A stretch of 64,000 nucleotides of DNA from Fulvia fulva (taxonomy: Eukaryota; Ascomycota; Dothideomycetes; Mycosphaerellales; Mycosphaerellaceae): positions 2,480,001 through 2,544,000 of the forward strand of contig NC_063016.1 in assembly GCF_020509005.1 (NCBI RefSeq). The letters are read 5' to 3'. Of the stretch, positions 52,150 through 64,000 are shown piece after piece (within the stretch, counting starts at the first letter, position 1; every line of letters begins with the position of its first letter). The notes under the pieces were generated by a model. It did not search any database, was not told where the DNA came from, and saw only the letters and a list, made by a program, of their open reading frames with translations. A program made the position numbers and the translations under genes.

Positions 52150-55100
52150 CTTAAAAGTACTATAGACTAATAACCCTAATTAATAATTCTTACGACCTAA
52201 CTCCCTTAGCGCCGCTTCGGTAACTAGGCTTACTTCTATAGTTTCTTCTTTGTTATCCGCTACCTTAGTCCCTTTAGGCGAGCGGTCTTAGCTACTACCT
52301 CGGCTTCTTAAAGTAGCTACTATAATAGGTTAGCTTATCTAACCTCCGGGTCTACTAAGCCCGGTATATCTATATCTAAAAGGCTATTAGCCGCTTAAGA
52401 TTTGGCTATAACTTCGTCCGCTACGCTTAATCTAAGTAATGTTCCCTAAGGTAGGGCTAACTCTTTTTCGTCGGCCTAGGGATAGAGCGTCGAGCTAAAT
52501 ACTTTAATCTCCCTAACCGGTATCTCCTACGGGACCTTAGCGGGTTTAGCTAGGGTAGGGATAGCTTCCTAAGGATCTTCTTGTTATAGAGGCTAACGAT
52601 CTTCCTAAGTATCCTTCTCGAGTAGTAGGGAATATACCTAATCTTACTCCTCGCCTATTCTTCTTAACTTAATCTAATAAGATCGCCTTTAAGACCTAAG
52701 TACTTTAGCTAAAGTCCTTTGCTCGCTTCTTTTCCTCTAAGTATTCTTCGTAACTCTTAGGTCTTGCTAAACTTGCTCTAGTAAGTCAGCTTCTCTTCTT
52801 TAACCTTCCTCCCCTACTAAGAACCCTCGCGCTCCTACGTAAGATTAGCTACGTTATTTCGTAGTCTAGAGTTCAACTTGTTTCTTTAACTACTTAGCCT
52901 CCGGTATAGTTAAAAGGTCCTTTAGATTAAGACTCGTGTCTTAACTAGTACCTAGAACTTCCTTAAGTTCTAGCTTATCTTCTAAAATACCGGACCTATC
53001 TAGAAGTCTCCTAGCTAGATACCGATACTAGAATTTAGCTAGATCCTTATATACGGCTAATACAAGCCTATTCCTATAGACGAGATGCCTTAGAATCCTA
53101 TCCGTAGGGGTCTAAAGTATATACGTCCCTAGGAAGCTCGCTTTACGGATCTTATAGGGTCTAAAGTACTTAGGTTCTAGCTTACGCGGATCTAGGTTTA
53201 TTAGTAAGACCTATTCTCCGACTTTACGTCTTAGCTATACCTCCGGCGTAAGTAACTTTAGACTTATTAGGTTCCTAGTCTAAGCTCGAGAAAGTAGTCT
53301 TTTATTTACGAGCTAACGCGTATAGCGGACGTAGATAATACGCTTCCTATAGTCGTTAACTAAGATATTCTTAGCTCGTAGCTCGTTCTCGTCTTTTAGG
53401 ATTCGTAGGTATTAGCTATATATAAGGTAGAAGGGGCTAAGGTAGGTTATTATATACTAGCGGTATCTAGTATAGTAGATCGCTTTAGGTAGGAAGGTAT
53501 CCTATAGCCTAATACCGTTACCGATATATAGCTTCGTTAGTATCGATCCTAGTATACCGTTTAGGTTTTCTACCTTCCTATTCGTTATAGGATAATATAG
53601 GGATACTAGACGATAATTAGCCTTAAACTACTTTATTAGGTAGCTTATAACCCTACTTAGGAAGTTCTTACTATTATCTAAGAGGAGCTCGCGGGGTAGC
53701 CCGTAGTCCTAATAGATTCTCTTATATAGGAATACTATAGTCGCTTTAGTATCCGTATACGGAACGGCCTAAGCGACTAGCTAACCCGTAGCGTAATCTA
53801 TAATCGCCTATCTCTCGAAGGGCCTAAGCTTATCGTCAACCTAGTAAAACCGCGGCTCGCGTGTTTTAGGCTTATTAGGCTTCTTTTTCTACGTTAGCTA
53901 GTATCTAGGGTAGGATTCGATAAACTTTCGTACGTCCTTTCTTATACTAGGCTACTAGGCTCTTATCTCGAGCTGACCTATTAGCCCGGGCGCCGTAGAG
54001 TGTCCGTATCGCTAGTATACGTAGTTTACTAGATCAAGACGCTAGGTTAGTACGAGGAAAGGCGCTATTGTCTTATTATCTAGAAGAATAAAGCCTAATC
54101 TAGGTTCCTTAGACTCGTTAATCGGTAGGAGTAGCTCGAATTCCTCTTCTCGTACCTTAATTAAGCTCTCGAGGTAGGGACCGTAAGTTAGTATCTATCC
54201 TATTAACTTGAACTACCTTATTAGTTTAGGGAACAAGTCGGTCTTATTAGCTTTAAATCTTATAGCTACGAGTTGCTTAACCGGCTAAGCTAGGTTAGTA
54301 GGTCCTTCTCCGATAAAGTTAGGCCGACGGGAGAGCGTATCGGGAACGATCGCCTCTTCTCCCTTACGATATCTAATGTCTAAGTTATATTACTAAAACT
54401 CTTTAGCCTATCGTACGATCCTCTTACTCTAGCCCTTAGTACTATTAAGGTATCTAAGCGACTAGTAATTGGTTAGGATCGTAACCGTATAGCTATCTTC
54501 TACGTAGTTATCCTAGGTTCGGAGGGCTTCCTTAATTACTAGGCCCTCCTTTTTATAAACTAGGTAATTTAGCTCGGCTCCCTAAAGCTTCCTTCTAGAG
54601 AAGGCTATAGGGTATAGGTAGTTATTAGCTCCTATTTAATAGAGAGTAGCGCCTATAGCCTATTTAGATATATTAGTCTTAATCGTAAAGGGTTTCTTAG
54701 GCTTAGGCGGGATTAGTATAGGCCCTAAGGTTAGCGCGAGCTTTAGGCTCTTAAAAGCGTATATATACTAGGCGTTCTATTATACTAGGCGGTGCTTTTT
54801 CCGCCTAAGGGATTCGTCGCTTTCCTTAAGAAGATCTAAGAGGGGTACTACGAGTCTCGTAAAGCCCTTAATAAAGCGGCGGTAGTAGCCTATAAGGCTA
54901 GGGAACTACCTAATCTACTATATATTAGTAGGCGTAGGCTAACTATTAATCGCGTCGATCTTGTCTTATAGTAGCCTAATCGAATTCTTCTCGATCTAAT
55001 GCCCGTAGAAGGTAACTAACTTGACTCTAATATCGTACTTCTTAGGGGAGTAGAATAGTTTAGCTTTCTTTAGGCGGTTAAAGACCTCCTTTAGGTCTTT

Positions 55101-56090
55101 TTCGTACTATTCCTTAGAGTCTAAGAAGACTAGGATATCGTCGAGATATACGTCGACCTTCTTCTAAAGTAGATCTCTTAGGATCTCGTGTATTATAGAC
55201 TAAAACGAGGCTAGGGCGTTTGTTAGCCTAAAGGGTATAACGAGGAACTCGTACTTCCTATCCCTAGTATTAAATGTAGTCTTATACGTGTCGGCTAAGT
55301 CGATTAGTAGCTACTAGTACCCTAAGACTAGGTCTAGTTTACTAAAGTCTTTAGCCTTCGTGACCGTATCTAGGCATTCCTAGATACGTAGGAGGGGGAA
55401 GCCGTTTTTAGTAGTTACGGCGTTTAGGGCGCGATAGTCGATATATATACGCTACTAGCCGTCTAGCGTAGGGATAAGGAGGACTAGGGATCCCTAGGGT
55501 GAGGACGAGACCTTAATCAGTCCGCGATTAAGTAGTATCTAGATCTAGCGAGCCTATTCTCGAAGCTAACTAGGGTTTAGACGGTATACGAGCTAGTTAA
55601 TAGGTCGAGCGTTACTAGTAGGGATAGTATAGTCGAAAGCTCTCTTCCTTAGGAGTCTAGCCGGGAGCTAAGCTCTCTAGATCTCTAGAAAGAGATTAAC
55701 TAACGTCTAGAAGACCCGGTTACCTACCTACGGTAGCTAAGACTCGTCGTCTAGGTCCCCTACTATAGCTATAAGGCGTTCGTATACCTTATCTAAGCCG
55801 TGTTCCTCGAAGTCGATATTAACTAGGGCATCGTTAGGGAGTCGCCTAAGCGAGTAGAAGAGCTAGGGTCCTTCGTATCGTATAGCGAAGTCTACTCAAT
55901 ATATAGAGTTAAACATTTCTAGCTCGCCTTCGTCGTCCTTTAGGTCGAACACCTTAGAGTACGACCTAATCGTATAGTACCGGCTACGCCGGTCCCGTAG
56001 TCTAGTAGAGCTAGACTACTAGTTTACGTTAGGGTTGACTTCCTAGAACTACTTAAGGCCTAGTATTAAGGAGCTAAGGGCCCCCTTTAG
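52150..56090 (-). pseudogene. Ty3-4: relic Ty3/gypsy pol on the minus strand
   Basis: Read on the minus strand through stops: a protease-to-RT linker (about 56000-55650); RT with LIPTLDGQQRIYIDYRALN (about 55480-55430), KYEFLVIPF (about 55240) and a YLDDILVF box (about 55155-55130); IGYYRRFIKGF (about 54890); RNase H TIKTNISKQAIGATL (about 54690-54640); and integrase zinc and core regions (about 54000-53500), with LPRELLLDNSKNF near 53690. A long Glu/Lys/Leu-rich tail runs to about 52150. No LTR was identified, so the element borders are unknown. Gag is missing or lies beyond 56090. Confidence 0.8.
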
Positions 56091-56400
56091 ATCCTAAAAT
56101 TTACGCGTCGAATCTCGTTAACCTTTAACGGTTAATTACGTAGTAGGGGTATATAGGGGTACTACCAAGATATATATAGTTAGGAGGCGACCTTAGTAGG
56201 AAGCTAGGATTTACGAAGAATCTCTCTATAAGGCGAAGATATAGGAATCTAAAAATTTCAGATTTATTATCTTTTAGGATCTAAGCGTATATTCCACGGC
56301 CTACGGACTAGCAAATATATATACCTACGCGTAAGCTATCTTAAGGTTACTAGGCGCGCCCTTACTTACTAGGGTAGCTGGTCGTCTATATTTTAGTAGT
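56091..56400. other. Interval between Ty3-4 and Ty3-5, nothing recognised
   Basis: TA-rich with remnants of the Ty3-4 linker and a G-run at 56407-56415. No supported gene. Confidence 0.35.
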
Positions 56401-59400
56401 TAATAAGGGGGGGGTTCAAGTATATACCCGGTAGTATTATTAGTACATTTTAGTAAAATCAAGGTTAAGGTCAACTCGAAGTCGAAATCTTAAGGTATTA
56501 AGGTACCTAAGGTCAAGGTTCTAAGTATTAAGCAAAGTAAGTATAACGTTACGAGCAAGGTTATAAATAAGGTTATAAGTTTTAGTTATATCTTTATCGA
56601 GGTTCGAGTCGTTTACTAGTATTAGAGCTGGCTAAGAGTTACTAGAAAGTCTAACGAAGGTATATAGGCCTTATAGGGAGGCTATAATCCTAGAAGGGAT
56701 AGAAGACTCGGATAGCGACGAAGACAACACCCCGGAGGCTTTAAGCTCTAATAAGGGTAAGGAAAGAGTACGACGAAATGACTAAGAAGAGGATAACTTA
56801 AATAAGGGCACTATAACGTTAGGAATGCCCTATAGTCCGGATACGAAAGTAGCCTTGTTTAGCCGTCTTACTATTGCTATAGAAAATGTAGGACCTCGCT
56901 TCCCTACTCTAGGGAGTCCAGAAAACCCCTCTTTAATAGTAGGAACGCTACTGAATTCTAGGAGAGGTTCAATGATCTTATAGACTAGTATCTACTAAGG
57001 CTATTAATTAAGAAAGACAACTTCTAGGGTCGTTTCGAGCGTAACTACAAGACTACTATCCGACGTTTAGTAATAAGGTTAGAGGGATAGCAAGTGAGGC
57101 GGAGTACCTTTAGGAGGTCCTTCTTAGCTAAATTTTCGAGATTCGATACCTATTCGATATTAGGAAGTCGAGAATATCTAGAAGAGATAGTCCGGGCCGA
57201 GCAAGGGAAAAGCCCTAAGGAATAGGATATAAAGGAGTTTATCCGTCTCTTCGTAGCCTCTAGTGACCTAATTAATCCCGAAGACCTCGATAATAGCTCC
57301 CGTAGCCGTCTTCTACTTTAGGGGCTCCTAGAATCAGTTACTAAGGCAGTTTATAAGAAATGTAGGCTCTATCCGAAGTAGCCTAAGAAGTTTCGGCGCT
57401 TTTAAAAGATACTAGACGAGGCGACAAGTATCGCTAATAGTAAAGAAGGATAGAAGGCCGTATATACGGACTTTCTACTTACTTTACCGTAGCTTTATCG
57501 GTTAGTTATAAAGCAGATGCCGCGCTTGATCCCTAAGATAAATATACTTAATAAACTAGCTATTTCCGCTACTATTAACGATGACCTTATTTAGAAAATA
57601 GTAGAAATGAGTATTCGGGCTTACTAACGAGGTCGCGCGGCGGAGGTTAGATCCTTTAACCCTAGTGAAAATCAAAGGTCTATATAACTAGAAAACCCCG
57701 ATCGCGTGCCTAAACTATAGGTTTACTTAATATAGCGCCCGTAGTTATAGAACCGCGAGTAGTCTAAAGCGCTTAATAGGTACTATTATAACTATAGTAG
57801 TACGGAACATTAGGCTAATAGGTGCCCCGCGATGCTATTCCTTATCTTATAAGGGTATGTCTTTTTAGCGACGAATAACTAGTAGTACCTAGGAAAGAAG
57901 ACCGATCTAAATCCCTCTAAGTTCAACTTCCGACGGGACTATAGCAAACCTAAGCTCCTTTATATACTTCCGTAGCTTAAGGAATACTATAGCCCGATTC
58001 TATTTAATAAGGACATGAAAATCCCTACACTTTAGAAACAATAGATAGGTCGAGATTATACTAGTGTCTTAAGCGTAAAGCTTCCTAACTACTCTAAACC
58101 TCTACCTAACAACCGACACCTTATAGAATACGGCCCTTAAGATGTTAGATCCGGGTAGTAACCGACGGCCGCTAGTAGTTACTAGATCTAGTTTAAGGAA
58201 GAAAAAGAACCGGTTCTATAAGGGGGTAGGATTATAAACTACGACGAGGTTAAGGTTAAGGCCTACCTAATCTAGAGTAACAAATCTCGAGGCAAAGCTC
58301 TAGTAGGAATTATAAAGAACCCGAATCCTCGAACTAGGTCTAGTATATAGGTATTAAGGGTACGAGCCGAGGCCGCTAAAGCTATACGACAAGAACTCGA
58401 AGAGGAGATCCGGTAGGAAGAACGCGGTTAGTAGGAGGTAGAGATAATTAGAGACGCCGGTTCTAGGGCTAGTAGAAGCTAGTTAACGGTAGCGTTAGGG
58501 GAGACTCTTAGAAGAAGGGCACCTAAGCCTCGAGCTAAGTTAAGGCCCACGCCCTCGGAATAGCCGGTAGGGCCTATTAATACCCTATTCGTATAGCGTA
58601 AACGGCTATAGAATAGAAAGACGATAAGGATTAATAACTACGTCCGATAGTACGGTACTAGAGATAGGCCCGTCACTAAGGAGGAGGGAGTAACCTATTA
58701 GATTGATTAAATCCTTTAGACTACGTTTCTTAACGTTAATACCCGGGACTAGTTTCGGTATAGTCGCTAGTTTAAGACTACCTTATTTAGGAGAGTAGTA
58801 AATACCCCTAATCTATAGTCTAAGCTTACTACCGTCCGTAAGTAAGCTAGCTAAGAAGGGACTAAAGTCCGTACGAGTTATGTTACTACCTATAAAGACG
58901 AGGTAGAAGAGGCTAATAAAGAAGTCTTTCGGGATGATTATTAAGCTCGCTTTATAGGTATGTTCTTAACGATATTATGTAGTAAGGATACTGTCCCTAC
59001 CGCCGAGTTGTACGAGAACATTAAAAAGATCGGTCTCTCTAGTATACTAGACAATTTTATAATAGTACCTAGCCCTTAGGTAGTTACCGAGCTTAGGACT
59101 AGTAAAGGTTAGACTCGAGCCCTACTTAACGAGGGATCTAAAGTCAACATTATTAGCCCGAGGATAGTATATAAGTTTAGCTTGCCTATCGTACCTAGCG
59201 CCTACTTGTCCTTTCGAGGAGCGGGTAGAAGAGTAAAGTTTAAGGGGGTAATTTCAAAGCTTAATACTTAGGTATTTAGTGTATACTACTAGATCGATAT
59301 ATTTGTCTCCGCTAATCTAGATTCGCCTACGATCCTTAGCCGCCCTTAGTAGAGGAAGGTACAACTAATAGGCCGTAACTATAATAATAGATTATAGGAG

Positions 59401-61132
59401 GGAACAATCTCTAGTAAGAAAGGTAAAAGTATAATATTTACGGCTATTATAGGTACTAATAAGTACAAAACTCTTTAAGAACTTCTATAGTCCTTAAAAA
59501 AGCGAACTCGGGTTGATTTACGGTAGTTAACCCGCTATAAGTATTAGAAGTCCGCTTTTAAAACAAGTTCGCTTTTCGAGTCTAGTCGGGGAGACCTTAG
59601 TAAATATATTAGAGGCGGAGTGTTCTAATAATACGGCGTATCGATATTGATAAGAAGGTATAACGAAGCTAGACCCTAAGCCTATAAACACGACTGTCTT
59701 CGACTACTTTAAGAACTACCGCGGCCCCGTGTTATAATAAAGAGAAAATGTCCTCGACCTTAGCCTATATTCGAAGAAATTACTAGGACTACTCGGGAAC
59801 CGCTAATACTTAAGCGCTAAGGTGACTACTAACGCTCTAGGAGAGTAGGTTATTATAAATATATACTCCGTATAGGGCGACTAGTGTACGTAGGTCCTGA
59901 AACAGGGCTAGATTAATAGGTAGGCTTAGAAACGAGACGTAGGGTTATATAGACCCGGTATTAGGATGCCGTAAATATTTACTATATATAAGGGAAAAGC
60001 TAATAAGAAAAGACCTATTAATATAAGCGTTTACGAGAGGCCTTAGTCGAAAGTAGATAGTGATATAGATTAGAAGCGGAAGGCACTTTACTAGGAATCT
60101 CTAATACTAGTAGGGCAAGGCCCGTTCGATAGGAGATATCTTATTAAAAAGTTCTCTAGTATCGAGCGCGGCTCGAGGATTATACCTAAAAGGCTCGCTA
60201 GTATTAAGGTTAGTATCGCTCTCTCGGCTAAGGAAAGACAGATATTTAATAAAATGCTCTTTAACTAAGAAGGTGTCCTAGCGTAGGATTTTAGCTATAT
60301 ACGGCAGATTAGACATAATATTATACCTCCTTAGAAGATCATAACGATTACGTACAAACCGTAGTAGGCGCGGAACATTCGGTTATACCTAAGCTTACGA
60401 GCGATTATAGAACAGATAATCCGCGCTCGAATTAAGAACAGAATTCTTAAGTATAGTCAAGGTGCTTATACGAATCCTTAGCTCTTAGTAGCGAAGAAGG
60501 TCGAGCTAAACAGTAAAGCTATACTATATAGGTTGATGAACTCCGCTATACTCTTAAACGAGGTGACGATAAGGGATACGAACATTCCCCTAGATACGGA
60601 CGGGTTCTCGGAAGACTTTACTAGGTATAGAGTAGCCTCTTTAGTAGACTTGTTTTCGGGGTACGACTAGATTACGCTTAATAAAAGTAGCCGAGACTTA
60701 ACGGCCTTTATAACGCCTCTTAGGCTTATACGGTACATAAAGTTACTATAGGGTACGACGAACTCAGTTGCTTAGTTCGTACGGGTAGTAACTAAGGTGT
60801 TAATAGACTATATTTCTTACCGAGCAAAACTATTTCTTAACGATATCGGCGTAAAAGGTCCTACTAAGGACTATAGTAACGCTAAGGTAGAGCCTAGCCT
60901 TCGACGATAGGTCGTAGAATATATTATGTCCCTTAATCTTATTCTTACGGACCGAGAGAGAGCCGGAGCGGTAGTCGTAGGGGAGAAGTCGTAGTGGCTT
61001 TATAAGACCCTAAAGATCGTAGGCTATATTACTAGCCCGAGCGGCCGCTATCTAGATCCTAAGGTAGTAGCTAAGATCTTAGACTAGCTAATCCTAAACT
61101 ACGTAAAGGACGTTCGAGTTTATATTAGGATC
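56400..61132 (+). mobile_element. Ty3-5: relic Ty3/gypsy element, gag to RT
   Basis: A plus-strand, RIP-mutated element from about 56400 to 61132, where Copia-1b interrupts it inside RT. No LTR could be assigned at its left end; a G-run (56407-56415) may be a polypurine tract of another element. Separate from Ty3-0 and Ty3-3 by sequence. Confidence 0.75.
56640..61132 (+). pseudogene. Ty3-5 gag-protease-RT, RIP-inactivated
   Basis: Read through stops: an acidic start (EDSDSDEDNTPEALS, about 56705-56750); a gag core (56950-57480, with SREYLEEIV and FIRLFVASSDLI); a knuckle-like YYYNYSSTEHQANRCP region (about 57780-57830) where Cys codons appear changed to Tyr; an Arg/Glu-rich linker (58350-58650); a protease-like region (LLNEGSKVNIISPRIV, about 59120-59170); and RT with VASLVDLFSGYDQ (60630-60670), FITPLRLIRY and NDIGVKGP (60840-60865), where Asn stands in the YxDD box. 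It belongs to the fungal Ty3 group with a DDIGVKGP-type box. Confidence 0.75.
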
Positions 61133-61366
61133 TGTTAAGAAAATACAGGCCGTAGGACAAGTATATAGGTATAGGTGTGTTATATAACTAGATTACGTAA
61201 CTAGGGCTTACTAGCCTATAGGCTAGTAAACATCCGGATACCTAGTATCTACCTATACTAATACTAGCGATACTATATATAGATACACGCTATCCTATTA
61301 GGTCCTTCTTCGTCTTTTGTATAATCCGCCGTCTTCTACTACTACGTAAATTGTACCTGTTTAATA
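61133..61366 (+). repeat. Copia-1b 5' LTR
   Basis: Reverse complement of the Copia-1 LTR with many CA/TG to TA changes. It keeps CTTCTTCGTCTTTTGT (61307-61322). Confidence 0.9.
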
Positions 61367-61893
61367 GGTTATAAGCCCGGGTTAGTAACTCGGTATCTTA
61401 CCCTTAATAAAGTCGTATTAGAGTTATTCCTCTTTAGAACAAAAGGAAGGCAGACTAGAGGCCGTACCCGCCTTATATAGGAAGCTATAGCCGTGCTATA
61501 GGTATATATAAGACGTAAAAGAGCCTAGTAAGGCACTATTAGACTCCGAGTTAGGGAGCCTATACTAATACCTTAGACAAGTAGGCGAGCTTACTAAGAA
61601 GAGTCGCTCTCCGGACATCGCGTTCGTATCGACTAACTATTCATTCTAAGAGAGCCGTAGTGTCTTAGAAACCCCCTCTACTAAGAGAGTTACGCTATAG
61701 TATCTTAGTACTAATACGAGACAGTGTCTTAGAAATACTATTCTTACGACCGACTTTCCTCGCTTTCTAGTAGATAGCTATTCTCTCCACTATTAACCTC
61801 GCGTTCGGTTCACCTCCTATCAATCTAATCGCGTACAAACGAATATATCCTTTTACCTAAGGGTAGCTAACCTGTCCCTTAACTTACAAAAAA

Positions 61894-62093
61894 ATGGAGA
61901 ACGAGACTAGGTTTATAAGAAAGAGAGCAGTACCTATTCTAATAAGAGAGAACTACGAAACATAGTTCAAGCTAATAAGAATACACCTGGTATTAAAGTA
62001 GGTTAACTAGGTCCTTAAAGACATTATTACGGACATTCCCGCTACAACCCTATCTATAGCGACACCCTCTATATTATCGGAGTGAACGGATCT
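61894..62093 (+). pseudogene. Copia-1b gag N-terminus, RIP-inactivated
   Basis: It begins MENE like Copia-1 but then continues with a typical copia gag start (ENYET, FKLIRIHL), with stops for Gln/Trp at several places. This stretch of at least 60 codons is absent from Copia-1, where MENE is joined directly to a later gag part. It ends at the LINE-B3 junction. Confidence 0.75.
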
Positions 62094-64000
62094 AGGGAAT
62101 TATCGATCTCTACGCTAAAACACGACACATTTAAAAGCTCTTATTAAGGCCATTCTAACGATATAAAAAGCAGGCCACTGCCCCTAGGACTAAGGGAGTT
62201 CTACCTCATTTAATCTAGACAGCTTGAAGCTCTCTTCACCCTATTTCTTCAGCTCTAAACGCCGCGGAGGTGCCTAGCTACATTAGGCAACTCCTAGGTA
62301 ATAGCAGCCTAGGCTACGGCACTAACGGCGCCTACGGCCCTATAGGCGAAGCCCCCCTAAGACAACTAGTAGCAACTTATAGAGGACGCAAAAAGTATAG
62401 AAACTAACGATCAGCTCCCTTACCGGTCTCTATAGGTAATGATCACTTAGCTACGCACGGCGCTTATACTGTCGTATCACCGAGGGCAATAAGAAATAAG
62501 GACGACGTCCTAGGCGATTAGTAAGGCCACCCGGAATTAACACCCCTATAGCTAGGCATCGGTCGCGGCATCGATACTAGGCCCCCGCCTAACGTACGAT
62601 GTAGTTACGATCCGCATTGTAGTAAAGGAAGACTAGGCCGAAGTTACGAAGCTATCGAACAAGGAGCTCGCCTAACGAATCAACTAACTAGGGGTGGTCG
62701 TAGTGAACTAATAGTCTAACGGCACTCTACAGATCTATACTAGCTCTACTACTACTAGGAGGTACCTAGAGGCACAGCCATAGTAGGCATCTAAGGTTGC
62801 GGCATTAGCGAAGGTCTTAACGAAACAATTTACGATCCTAGTCCACGACATGCCTAAGGAGTTTGACCTAACTAACTAGGGTCACCTACGCGCTCTCTAA
62901 GAGGACAACCCGGTCACTCTTAACTCTCTAATCTAGAAGGCGACTTGGCTCTATAGGAAATGGCTAGAAGGTAAGAAGGCCTCGGCGCTAATAGTATAGC
63001 TATAAGACGCGAAAGCGGCGGATCTAGCGATAGAACAAGGCCTAGTCTAGTAATATAGCCTTAAGATAGTAGAAAAGCACTCCTTATCCTTTCGTGTCCT
63101 CTAATACTTCAAATGCTAACAGTATAGACACCAAACCTATACGTGCACAAACAAGTAGGCCTGCTCGAACTATATAGGAGACTATATGTCTAGGGACTAT
63201 ATATCGACTACGAGACGGTACGCGAACTGTCCGGGGCACCACCTATCGTATAGTACGGAATGCCTATAGCGGAAACTAGCGAAAAACAAGGCAATCACAA
63301 ACAGAACCGTCGCCCTAAGATTCTACGGCGACCGTAAGGCTAGCCTATACCGGAACTAACTAGCGGCGGTCGGGCATAAGCGCCCTAGGGCCGAGAACGA
63401 TATAAAGGATACGTAGCCTAGGGCGTACGGGAGGCCACGTGCTCTACTAGCTACGGCGAGGGAATCTAACTAGGCCCGGCTCCCCTTTAGTACATAGCCG
63501 ATAGGCGTAGACCAGGACGTATAGGGTAGTAGGACATAGGACGATATAGAGGAAATGATTGTCGATGCCGATGACTAGCCTCGACACGCTTAGCATCATC
63601 TAGTATAACGTTAACTATAGTAAGGATATAGTCTAGAACTATTTCCTATACGAGGCGGACCTACGCGTCTACCACGTCCTTATAATCTAGGAGCTATAGA
63701 TTAACCCGCACTATAAGAGACTAACGACCTACAAGTCACTAGGCTACACGACATGCCTACGAGGCGACGGCAGACCCCGTACGTGCTTCTATGTTAGTAA
63801 GGACATACTAGAATCCGACTAGGAGGTAGTGTACTACGTAGACGAAGAAGGCGGGGCCGATATTACCTCCCTCTACGTAGGTAGCACCTAGATACACAAC
63901 CTATACATACAACCGCTAGCCTCGAGGTCTAGCCGCGACCTAGGGGTCTATAGACACCTAGACAGTACGCTCAAGAGACAAGGGTGCCACATCGTAGTAG
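62094..64000 (+). mobile_element. LINE-B3: 5' part of a RIPed LINE-B copy, partial at window end
   Basis: It matches 35145-37048 of LINE-B2 from AGGGAATTATCGATCTC onward: 5' UTR, ORF1 relic with zinc knuckles (about 63100-63250) and ORF2 endonuclease start (from about 63600). Its RIP sites partly differ from LINE-B2, so the two copies were mutated separately. The 3' end lies beyond the window. Confidence 0.9.

Larger units (their letters stand above)
61133..62093 (+). mobile_element. Copia-1b: 5' end of a Copia-1 relative, cut by LINE-B3
   Basis: Plus orientation. LTR 61133-61366 (234 bp), RIPed primer site GGTTATAAGCCC (61367-61378), a leader matching 14580-15064 of Copia-1, and a gag start at 61894. 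It inserted into the Ty3-5 RT and is interrupted near 62093 by LINE-B3. The rest is outside the window. Confidence 0.88.

Overview
This window looks like a fragment of a filamentous ascomycete (Pezizomycotina-type) genome made almost entirely of transposable elements. No host gene could be supported. The evidence is Ty3/gypsy chromoviruses with chromodomains, fungal LINEs (probably Tad1-like), Copia elements with a tRNA-Met anticodon-arm primer site, and a strong repeat-induced point mutation (RIP) signature. RIP shows as CpA to TpA changes on either strand, which turn CAG, CAA and TGG codons into stops while CpG survives. Long tracts are therefore TA/CTAG-rich and full of stops, yet their old proteins can still be read through.

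Layout. 1-1618: 3' end of a LINE-B copy with an open frame. 1619-4712: Copia-2 relic (minus) with an oddly unmutated patch. 5225-31608: an old plus-strand Ty3 element (Ty3-0), cut apart by insertions. These are LINE-C (8790-15704, itself split by Copia-1 at 10069-15309), the intact chromovirus Ty3-1 (17205-24166, minus) and the intact LINE-A (25244-30126). 31609-50025: RIP-degraded Ty3-3 (plus), split by LINE-B2 (35125-46253), which is split by Ty3-2 (38503-44639, minus). 50142-50375: solo Copia-1-type LTR. 50381-56090: Ty3-4 relic (minus pol) with a convergent plus-strand relic ORF. 56400-61132: Ty3-5 relic (plus). 61133-62093: start of a Copia-1 relative (plus), cut by the 5' half of LINE-B3 (62094-64000). 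Target-site duplications support the nesting: TACGA, GGTCC, AGAAC, CTAAG, GGTAT, and 11-16 bp for the LINEs.

Living parts. Ty3-1 has identical 425-bp LTRs, open gag and pol joined by a GGGAAAA -1 frameshift site, and an antisense gene between pol and the 3' LTR. That gene encodes a protein with a Zn2Cys6-pattern cluster and a predicted coiled coil. LINE-A has two open ORFs joined by an ATGA stop/restart overlap. Ty3-2 has identical LTRs and only two pol nonsense codons. Copia-1 has five nonsense codons and an internal gag deletion.

The most interesting signals are: the antisense zinc-cluster gene; 9-nt complementarities between the presumed RNA 5' end and the primer site in three Ty3 elements (Tf1-like self-priming); a covarying hairpin in the LINE 3' UTRs; the CpG-poor LINE-A beside CpG-rich LINE-B; and the layered RIP record.
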